From Desulfacinum sp. (lineage in GTDB: Bacteria; Desulfobacterota; Syntrophobacteria; Syntrophobacterales; DSM-9756): DNA of 64,000 nucleotides. Below the pieces are notes generated by a model, which saw only the letters and a program-made list of their open reading frames with translations, ran no database searches and was not told the origin of the DNA. Shown piece by piece: positions 56,724 through 64,000 of the stretch. The number at the start of each line of letters is the position of its first letter. Position 1 is the stretch's first letter. The position numbers and the translations under genes are program-made. The stretch is taken from contig JACIYN010000018.1 of NCBI GenBank assembly GCA_014359885.1, forward strand, positions 1 through 64,000, written 5' to 3'.

Positions 56724-58637
56724 ATGATCCGAAGGCTTCTTCAAACAGCTTGGGCGCTCCTGGTGCCGGCCCTTCTTTGGGTCGCCCCCGCCCCGGCATC
56801 CGCCGCTGAAACGGAAAAGATCCTCCATTTCCACAGCACCATCCTCATCGAGGCCGATTCGAGCCTGACGGTGACCGAATCCATCACGGTGCAAGCCTTG
56901 GGCAGGACCATCAAGCGCGGCATCGTGAGGGATTTTCCCACGACGTACAAGGACCGCTACGGCAACACCGTGCGGGTGGGCTTCGAGGTGGTGGAGGTCC
57001 GGCGGGACGGGAGGCCCGAACCCTACCACATGCGGCCTGCCTCCAACGGGGTTCGGATCTACATCGGGCGCAAGGACGTTTTCCTGAAACCGGGGGTCTA
57101 TCGCTACGAGATCACGTACCGCACCACCCGGCAGCTGGGGTTTTTCCCGGAATACGACGAACTTTACTGGAACGTGACCGGAACCGACTGGACCTTTCCC
57201 ATGGAGCGGGTGACGGCCCGGATCCGCCTGCCCGAAGGCGCGTCCCTCGTGCAATATGCGGCCTATACGGGTCCTGCGGGAGCCAGGGGGAAGGATTTTC
57301 GCTTTTCATCCGAAGGTGGCGGCTGGGTGACCTTCGAAACCACCCGTCCGCTGAAGCCCCGCGAAGGGCTGACCGTGGCGGTGGCCTGGCCCAAGGGGTT
57401 TGTCGCGGAACCCGGCGCACTGGATCGAGCGGGCTACCTGTTGGAAGACAACCCGGGACTGGGCGCCGGACTCCTGGGGCTGCTCTGCATTGTGGCTTAT
57501 TGCCTGGTCGTCTGGGCCCGCGTCGGAAGGGATCCCAAACCGGGAACCATCATTCCGCTCTTCCATCCTCCCCAGGATCTTTCCCCCGCGGCCGTGCGCT
57601 ATGTGCGGCGCATGGGATTCGATCAAAAAGCCCTGGCCGCAACGCTTGTGAACATGGCCGTGAAGGGATATCTGACCATCGAGGAGGAGGACAAGGGCTA
57701 CACGCTCCGGCGCACGAACCAGGGGGAAGAGGGGCTGTCGCCGGAGGAAAGGCCGGTGGCGGAGGAGCTTTTCACCCGCAGCAAGGCCGCCTCTGTTCAC
57801 TTGGGCAAGCGTTACACGCCGAGGCTTCGCCAGGCCATGGACGCGCTCCACAAGGAGCTTTCCCAGAGGTACCGAAAGGTCGCCTTCTTCACCAATTCCA
57901 AGTATATGGCCCCTGCGCTGTTGATGACCCTGGCCACCCTGGCGGCCATGGTCCTGGGCTCCCGGGACCGTTCCTCGGCCGCGTTCATGACCCTGTGGCT
58001 TTCCATCTGGACCGTCGCCTGTCTCCTCTTGGTCCATCGAGCCCTCGCTGCCTGGAAATCGGCCCCATCCAAGGCGGCCGCGCTGACTCCCACCTTCATG
58101 GCGGCGGCCTTCTGCGGCTTCGAAATAATGGGTTTGACCCTGTTCGCCGGCGCCGTGTCGTGGGGAGGCGCTCTGCTTCTGGTGTGCCTCGCGATCACGC
58201 ACCCGGTTTTCTATTTTCTTTTGAAGGCTCCCACCTCGTTCGGCCGGAAGCTCCTGGATCAAATCGAAGGATTCCGCCGGTATCTCTCCGTAGCGGAAGA
58301 AGACCGCCTCAACATCCTCCATCCCCCCGACCGGACCCCGGAGCATTTCGAAAGGAACCTCCCCTACGCCATGGCCCTGGACGTGGAGCAGGAATGGTGC
58401 GAGCGATTCGCCGGGATCCTGGAGGCGGACGGCGCACCGGACCGCCGCTACCGCCCCGCGTGGTATCGGGGCACGCACTGGTCCTCCCTCGGCACGCGGT
58501 CTTTCGCCGAAAGCTTGGGAAGCTCCTTTGCGGGAGCCGTGGCCTCCGCGTCTTCGCCTCCCGGCTCTTCGTCGGGATCGGGAGGTGGCGGCTCCTCGGG
58601 CGGCGGGGGAGGCGGCGGAGGCGGCAGCGGCTGGTAA
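56724..58637 (+). CDS. DUF2207 domain membrane protein with Gly/Ser-rich C-terminus
   Basis: Signal peptide, RGIVRDFPTTYKDRYGNTVRVGFEV, TM segments, C-terminal GGGGSSGGGGGGGGGSGW; follows lemA. Confidence 0.9.
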   Translation: MIRRLLQTAWALLVPALLWVAPAPASAAETEKILHFHSTILIEADSSLTVTESITVQALGRTIKRGIVRDFPTTYKDRYGNTVRVGFEVVEVRRDGRPEPYHMRPASNGVRIYIGRKDVFLKPGVYRYEITYRTTRQLGFFPEYDELYWNVTGTDWTFPMERVTARIRLPEGASLVQYAAYTGPAGARGKDFRFSSEGGGWVTFETTRPLKPREGLTVAVAWPKGFVAEPGALDRAGYLLEDNPGLGAGLLGLLCIVAYCLVVWARVGRDPKPGTIIPLFHPPQDLSPAAVRYVRRMGFDQKALAATLVNMAVKGYLTIEEEDKGYTLRRTNQGEEGLSPEERPVAEELFTRSKAASVHLGKRYTPRLRQAMDALHKELSQRYRKVAFFTNSKYMAPALLMTLATLAAMVLGSRDRSSAAFMTLWLSIWTVACLLLVHRALAAWKSAPSKAAALTPTFMAAAFCGFEIMGLTLFAGAVSWGGALLLVCLAITHPVFYFLLKAPTSFGRKLLDQIEGFRRYLSVAEEDRLNILHPPDRTPEHFERNLPYAMALDVEQEWCERFAGILEADGAPDRRYRPAWYRGTHWSSLGTRSFAESLGSSFAGAVASASSPPGSSSGSGGGGSSGGGGGGGGGSGW

Positions 58638-58653
58638 CGAGTTCGGCCTTCGG

Positions 58654-59622
58654 TCAGGGCGCCTCCACCAGGCACAGGTGGACCTTGCGGGCGTTGTGAA
58701 GGAGCTTGTTGGCGTGGCTTCCCATGAGGAAGGGCTTGCGCTCCTTGAAGCTCCGCTTGCCGATCAGGATCGCCTCGTAGTCTCCCCTTTCGATCTCCGC
58801 CAGGAGATCCTGGGCGATGCCGCGCCGGGCGGTGACAACCCGCGTTTCAATGGCCGATTCCGGAATGCCCTGAAGAATCAGGGCATGGCGGGCCTCATCC
58901 ATGAACTGGTCCACGTGGCGGCGGGTTTCCGTCTCCCAGCCCTTGCGCCACACACGGCGTTCATCCCGCTCCCCTGCATCCAGAATGTGGCCGTCGTCCC
59001 AGAGCGCGGGGGGAAGGGGCGGCAGGATGTGCAGGATGGTATAGGTAAGACCGGACGTGGGAGCGATCCACTCGTTGACGTAGTAGGTGAGCGCCCGGCA
59101 TTCGGGCCTTCCTTCCACGGCCACCAGGACCTTGCCGCTGGAGGGTGCTTCCGGATCCATCACCCACACGGTGCGGTGTTCGGCGTACTGGGCCACACGG
59201 CTGGAGACGCTCCCCAGCAGCAGGTTTTCGGCCGGGGTGAGGCCGCGCCGACCCACGGCGATGGTTCGGATCTTGTGCCGTTCCGCCGTCCGGAGGATGT
59301 CCATGCCCGGGTCCAGGCTGTCGAAACAGCAGGCCGTTTCCACCTGCTCTTCTGCGAAACCGTTTTCGCGGAGTGCCTTCCGGCACGGTTCGGTGATGCT
59401 GCGGCAGATTTTTTCCTGGGTGTCCTTGGCGATCCGAAGCGATGTTTCCGCATCCCACAATTCCCCGGGATAGAGGAGCAGGTTCTGCTGCACGCAGTGC
59501 AGCAGAACGAAGCAGCAATCCTTTCGGCCGCGAAGGAACGATCCGAACCGGGAGACGGCTTGCAGACACCTCTCCGATCCGTCCACGGCCACCAAAACGC
59601 ACTTTTCCAGGCGCTCTTCCAT
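58654..59622 (-). CDS. Universal stress protein (tandem UspA-like domains)
   Basis: CVLVAVDGSERCLQAVSRF...IRTIAVGRRGLTPAENLLLGSVSSRVAQYA; second half KVLVAVEGRPECRALTYYV...AILIGKRSFKERKPFLMGSHANKLLHNA. Confidence 0.85.
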   Translation of the reverse strand: MEERLEKCVLVAVDGSERCLQAVSRFGSFLRGRKDCCFVLLHCVQQNLLLYPGELWDAETSLRIAKDTQEKICRSITEPCRKALRENGFAEEQVETACCFDSLDPGMDILRTAERHKIRTIAVGRRGLTPAENLLLGSVSSRVAQYAEHRTVWVMDPEAPSSGKVLVAVEGRPECRALTYYVNEWIAPTSGLTYTILHILPPLPPALWDDGHILDAGERDERRVWRKGWETETRRHVDQFMDEARHALILQGIPESAIETRVVTARRGIAQDLLAEIERGDYEAILIGKRSFKERKPFLMGSHANKLLHNARKVHLCLVEAP

Positions 59623-59862
59623 GGCGGTCCCTCCTTTCGGGACGGGCGTCCCGCACGGGGCGGAAGACAAAGATCCTCCGAAATGGGGTTCTCCTCTGCC
59701 ACCAATATAACCCGCCGGTCCAAGAGGGCCATCTCCTGTTTGGAGGGGCATCGCCTTTCCCACTTTAACGCTGGGATTTGACAACACCTGGAACCCATGA
59801 AAAAGTACCTTTAGGATAGAGCGCATACCGGGTTCCGTTTCTGACGCTTCAGGGGGATGATA

Positions 59863-60906
59863 ATGGGCCGATCACGATTGTCCGCTGGAAAACTCGCCGT
59901 ATGGCTGTGTGCATTCGCCCTGGCCGGGTCCTGTCTCGGAGGCCAGGCCTCAGCAGAGACTCAGCGCCGTTTCAAGATCCTCCACGTCATGAGCTACCAC
60001 TCCCCTTGGAAGTGGACCGATGATCAGTTCAACGGCTTCAAGGCCGCTTTGAAGGATTTGGACGTGGAATACCGCGTGGTCCAGCTGGACGGAAAGCGAA
60101 ACACGTCCGAAGCCCATCTTGAGAAGGTGAGCCGAGAAGCCCGGGAAATCATCGAGAGCTGGCGTCCCGACCTCGTCTACGCCACGGACGATCTGGCACA
60201 GGCCCGTGTCGCCGCCCATTACGTCAACAGGGACATTCCCATCGTCTTCAGCGGCGTCAACGCCAATCCCTTTAAGTACGGCTATGTGGGAAGCTCCAAC
60301 GTGACGGGCATCATGGAGCAGGAGCATTTTGTGGAAACGGTCAACTTGTTGAGGGAAATCGTTCCGAACGTCAAAAGGATCGCCGTCATCTTCGATGACG
60401 ACCCCACATGGGAAGGGGTGGCGGAGCGCATGCTGACGCTCTTGCCGAAACTGAAAGATATTGAGGTGGTCAGCTGGGACGTGATCCGGACCTTCGACCA
60501 CTACAAGAAGCGGATCAAGGAGCTCCCCAACGAAGCCGATGCCGTGGCCCTCCTGGGGATCTTCACCTTCAAGGACTCTTCCGGCCGGAACGTGCCCTAC
60601 ACGGAAGTCCTTCGCTGGACGGCCGAAAACAGTTCCCTGCCCGATTTCTCCTTTTGGAAGGATCGGATCTCCTACGGAACCCTCTGCGCAGTGACGGTCT
60701 CGGGATTCAATCAGGGCTTTGAGGCGGGAAAACTAGCCCGCCGCATCCTGGTGGACGGCGTGCCGCCCCGTTCGCTCACCATGCATCCGTCCTTGAAGGG
60801 AGAGCCTGTCATCAGCCTTGCGCGAGCGCGGAAGCTGGGCCTCACCATCCAAGCAAGCCTTCTCTTGTCCGCGGAAATCGTCACTCAATTCAAATGGGAG
60901 CAATAG
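59863..60906 (+). CDS. ABC_sub_bind-type (BMP/TrpX-like) periplasmic binding protein
   Basis: Signal peptide; RRFKILHVMSYHSPWKWTDDQFNGFKAAL; PIVFSGVNANPFKYGYVGSSNVTGIMEQEHFVETV. Confidence 0.87.
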   Translation: MGRSRLSAGKLAVWLCAFALAGSCLGGQASAETQRRFKILHVMSYHSPWKWTDDQFNGFKAALKDLDVEYRVVQLDGKRNTSEAHLEKVSREAREIIESWRPDLVYATDDLAQARVAAHYVNRDIPIVFSGVNANPFKYGYVGSSNVTGIMEQEHFVETVNLLREIVPNVKRIAVIFDDDPTWEGVAERMLTLLPKLKDIEVVSWDVIRTFDHYKKRIKELPNEADAVALLGIFTFKDSSGRNVPYTEVLRWTAENSSLPDFSFWKDRISYGTLCAVTVSGFNQGFEAGKLARRILVDGVPPRSLTMHPSLKGEPVISLARARKLGLTIQASLLLSAEIVTQFKWEQ

Positions 60907-62196
60907 ATGGTCGTCCGTCTCCGAACAAAAACCATCCTCATCGGAATCGGGATCTTTCTGCTGGCCATTGGATCCAGCACGGCCGTCAACGGCATTTACT
61001 TTGTCCGGGAATACTTCGATGCGCGCAAATCGGAAACCTTCGTCATTGCCCAGAGCCTGAAATCGCAGCTGGACAGAATCTTGAAGATGCGCATTCCCTT
61101 GGAGCAACTGGAAGGGTTCGAGGTGATGTGCACGGAAGTCGTGGAAAACTTCAAGTTCTTGTCCTATGCCATGGTGCTGGACCCGCAAGGCAAGGTGCTT
61201 TTCCGGAGCGACCCGCGGAAAGGCAGCGGAAGCATCGGGGATGCCGTACCCCCGGCGACCCCGGGAAGCCGGCAAAAGACGGTACGGCTCTTTTCCATGA
61301 ACGGACAAGCCTATTACGATTTCCAGCTGCCCGTTTTGGGGAGCCACGACGAGCCCGTCGCCACCATCCGAATCGGCTTTCCCCGCTCCTTCATCCTCAA
61401 CAAGGCGCTTTCCCTCATCTCTTATTCGGCCATCACCGCCACCGTGTTCCTTCTCATGGGCGCCCTTCTCATCTTCACCTTGTTCGATCTCTGGGTCACC
61501 AAGCCGGTAGAAAACCTCATGCGATCCATTGAAAACGTCCGCAAAGGCACCTGGTCCACGGAAAAACTGGCGGACATCAAGTCCTCCGACGAATTGGGAC
61601 AGCTGGCCAAGGCCTTCAGGGAAATGATGGAGGACTTGCAACAGACGACGGTTTCCAGGGACTTCCTGGACAATATCATCGAGAGCATGCTCAACAGCCT
61701 CATCATCACCGACGCGGAGTTTCGAATTCGTTCCGTCAACAGGGAAACCACCCGAATGCTGGGATATTCGGAAAACGAACTGGTGGGCGCTCCGTTTACC
61801 AAGATTCATGTCCATCCCGACGCTTCCCGCGACCGCCACGTCCACGATGCGCCCCCCATGGAAACCGTGAAGGCCCACGAAACCAGCTACCGGTCGAAGG
61901 ATGGCAAAGAAATCCCCGTTCTCTTCTCGTGCAGCAAGATACAAACCCGGGACGGGGAGATTGAGGGCTATGTTTGTGTGGCGCAGGACATCAGCGAAGT
62001 CAGCATGCTCCGAGGACTCCTACCCATCTGCATGGTGTGCAAGAAGATTCGAGATGACCAAGGGTATTGGAACCGAATCGAAACCTATATCCGGAAGCAT
62101 TCCAAGGCCAGGTTCAGCCACGGAATCTGCCCGGACTGCGCCAAGAAGCTCTACCCCGATATCGACCTTTACCCTGATGAGCAGAAGGGATCGTGA
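60907..62196 (+). CDS. Membrane sensor: extracytoplasmic domain, HAMP, PAS and Cys-rich C-terminal domain, no histidine kinase
   Basis: Two TMs; HAMP-like VTKPVENLMRSIENV; PAS IIESMLNSLIITDAEFRIRSVNRETTRMLGYSENELVG; C-terminus LLPICMVCKKIRDDQGYWNRIETYIRKHSKARFSHGICPDCAKKLYPD. Confidence 0.85.
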   Translation: MVVRLRTKTILIGIGIFLLAIGSSTAVNGIYFVREYFDARKSETFVIAQSLKSQLDRILKMRIPLEQLEGFEVMCTEVVENFKFLSYAMVLDPQGKVLFRSDPRKGSGSIGDAVPPATPGSRQKTVRLFSMNGQAYYDFQLPVLGSHDEPVATIRIGFPRSFILNKALSLISYSAITATVFLLMGALLIFTLFDLWVTKPVENLMRSIENVRKGTWSTEKLADIKSSDELGQLAKAFREMMEDLQQTTVSRDFLDNIIESMLNSLIITDAEFRIRSVNRETTRMLGYSENELVGAPFTKIHVHPDASRDRHVHDAPPMETVKAHETSYRSKDGKEIPVLFSCSKIQTRDGEIEGYVCVAQDISEVSMLRGLLPICMVCKKIRDDQGYWNRIETYIRKHSKARFSHGICPDCAKKLYPDIDLYPDEQKGS

Positions 62197-62344
62197 ACAC
62201 GGAGCTCACACCCCCCCGTCCGGGAGCTCTAGCTACTGGCCGCAGTTGCCACCTTCCCGACCATCATGGCCGCAAGGTGCGATTATCCTGAAAGAGTTCT
62301 GTTTTCAGCAAGCTGCAGGAATGTCGGGGGCTCAAAGCAACACC

Positions 62345-62432
62345 TGTGGGAGCGGCGAAAGCCGCGAAATGGGTGGCCGCTTATTCAATGGCGGTGCTGC
62401 CGCCAGATGATCGAATCCAGCGGCGCTCCCCC
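62345..62432 (-). repeat. Paired-stem repeat family R2 (reverse, diverged)
   Basis: tgtgggagcggcgaaagccgcgaaatggg...agcggcgctcccc. Confidence 0.65.
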
Positions 62433-62510
62433 AGAGGGGAAAACGCCCCGTTGCCGGCTCTTTCTTCCCTGAGGGGTGTCGCTAGTCCTTGGGGGCTGGA
62501 ACACCCGCGT

Positions 62511-64000
62511 TCAGAGGAAATCGCCGGGAAGGTCGGACAGCCTGCGAAGGACGGGCATGGGCGGGAGACTCTCGAGGAAGAGGCGCCCGTAGGGCTTGGT
62601 GGTGAGCCGGCAGTCGAACAGGACCACCAGCCCGCGGTCCGAACGGGATCGGATGAGGCGCCCGATGCCCTGCTTGAGGAGCAGCACGGCCCGCGGCACC
62701 TGGTAGCGGTAGAAGGGGTTTTCCCCGGATCGTTTCAGGATCTCCAGGCGCGCCGCCGTGACGGGATCATCGGGGACTTCGAAGGGCAGCTTGTCGATGA
62801 GCACGCAGCTCAGGGCCTCGCCGGGCACGTCGATGCCTTCCCAAAAGGAATAGGTGGCCAGCAGCACCGAGTGCAGCTCGCTCTTGAAATCCGCCAGAAG
62901 AGCCCTCTTGGGACGTTCCCCCTGGCACAGGATGGGATAGGGAAAGTCCCGGGCCGCGAGCCTTTGATGCACTTCGTGCAGGTTCCGGTAGCTGGTGAAG
63001 AGAAACAGAGCGCGGCCTCGGGTTCGTTCCAGGACGGCCCGGGCCTCCTGCGCCACGGCATCGCAGAACTGGGGATCCTGGGGGTCGGGAAAGGGCTGGG
63101 GCAGATAGAGCAGGGCCTGCCGGGAAAAGTCGAAGGGTGACGGGAAGATCTTCTCCGCGGCTTCCTGTGGCACTCCCAGGCGCTCACGGATGAAGTGGAA
63201 GCCGGGCCGCCCCTTCTGGGCCGTGGTGAGGGTGGCCGAGGTGAGGATGACGGCGCCGGTGCGCCCGAAGAGCCTTTCCGAGAGGATGGGCGCCACTTCC
63301 AGGGGGGTGGCGCGAAGGGTGAAGCTTTTTCGGACCGGAGAGGCTTCGTACCAGTAGGTCATGCGGGGATCTTCCCGCTCCGAAAGCATCTCCAGACTTC
63401 GCGACAGGGCCCCCAGGCGCCCCCGGGCCATTTCCAACGCAGGCGAAAGGGAACTGTGGGCTTCCAGAAAGGCCGCCAGTTCCCGCAAAGACTCCTGCAG
63501 GTCCCCGCAGGTTTGCGCAAACGGCTTTCCCAAGGCGGGGGGATCCAGGCGCACCCGGCCGCCCCTCTTCCCCGCCCCCTCCACCAGCACCTGGTGAAGA
63601 TCCCACAGCTTGCGGGAAAGGTGCTCCCCGGTGCCCGCCACCCGGGACCTCAGTTCCGCGGGTGCCTTGGGGGCGGAAGCGGCCCTTTGGAGATCGCGAA
63701 GGGTTTCCACCACCTGGAAGCTGGAAAATTCCAGGCCGAAATACATGGCCGCCACGTCCTCCAGCCGGTGCGCCTCATCGAAGACGAACACGTCGAAAGA
63801 AGAAAGCAGGTCCCAGGACCCTTCGCCTTCCAGGGACAGGGAGGCGAAAAAGAGGTGGTGGTTGACCACCAGAAGATCCGCCCGGGCGGCTTCCAGGCGG
63901 TTTTTCTGGACGAAGCACTCTTCGTTGTGGGGGCACTGGGTCCCTAAACATTGGTCTCCGGAAGCCGTCAGCTCGCTCCAGATGGGCGCGTCCTCGGCAA
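62511..64000 (-). CDS. DinG/XPD-type ATP-dependent helicase (5' end beyond window)
   Basis: DLLVVNHHLFFASL, VFDEAHRLEDVA, AVILTSATL, SYSFWEGIDVPGEALSCVLIDKLPF, QGIGRLIRS; upstream in-frame CLGTQCPHNEECFVQ gives Fe-S cysteines. Confidence 0.92.
   Translation of the reverse strand, partial: AEDAPIWSELTASGDQCLGTQCPHNEECFVQKNRLEAARADLLVVNHHLFFASLSLEGEGSWDLLSSFDVFVFDEAHRLEDVAAMYFGLEFSSFQVVETLRDLQRAASAPKAPAELRSRVAGTGEHLSRKLWDLHQVLVEGAGKRGGRVRLDPPALGKPFAQTCGDLQESLRELAAFLEAHSSLSPALEMARGRLGALSRSLEMLSEREDPRMTYWYEASPVRKSFTLRATPLEVAPILSERLFGRTGAVILTSATLTTAQKGRPGFHFIRERLGVPQEAAEKIFPSPFDFSRQALLYLPQPFPDPQDPQFCDAVAQEARAVLERTRGRALFLFTSYRNLHEVHQRLAARDFPYPILCQGERPKRALLADFKSELHSVLLATYSFWEGIDVPGEALSCVLIDKLPFEVPDDPVTAARLEILKRSGENPFYRYQVPRAVLLLKQGIGRLIRSRSDRGLVVLFDCRLTTKPYGRLFLESLPPMPVLRRLSDLPGDFL

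Overview
This is a GC-rich, gene-dense 64 kb chromosomal window. Gene content (AOR, Liv and Dpp transporters, YedF, a selenium-associated LysR) suggests an anaerobic deltaproteobacterial/Syntrophobacteria-type genome; that taxonomic guess is low confidence. I call about 50 protein genes and see no rRNA, tRNA or CRISPR array. Main blocks: (1) three proteolysis-type genes, including a metzincin-like protein without the catalytic Glu; (2) a tungsten/molybdenum aldehyde:ferredoxin oxidoreductase divergent from a MoaD/ThiS-like carrier; (3) livFGMH plus a substrate-binding protein; (4) BKACE, IclR, a Dpp/Opp transporter, saccharopine dehydrogenase-like, MmgE/PrpD, UroD-like and LKR-like genes; (5) a RAYT (REP-associated tyrosine transposase); (6) a peptidase-S51-like/CysS-C-terminal fusion next to CelD-type acetyltransferase, MshA-like GT4 and PIG-L genes; (7) proS; (8) a cDPG-synthase-like GTPase, carbamate kinase, TIGR00300 ornithine cyclodeaminase and LysR block; (9) znuACB plus a Fur/Zur regulator with a strong operator palindrome; (10) yedF and a DAC (diadenylate cyclase)-like protein with an altered RHR motif; (11) lemA/DUF2207, a UspA tandem, a solute-binding-protein/sensor pair and a DinG-type helicase. 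The most striking signal is the intergenic repeat ecology. A palindromic REP family shows compensatory arm changes, and one copy is inserted in frame inside the RAYT gene. Elements about 145-220 bp long share one terminal inverted repeat but carry two unrelated palindromic cores, and several abut stop codons. Degenerate heptanucleotide tandem arrays recur, in two places as inverted pairs. All family calls come from reading motifs; no database search was run.
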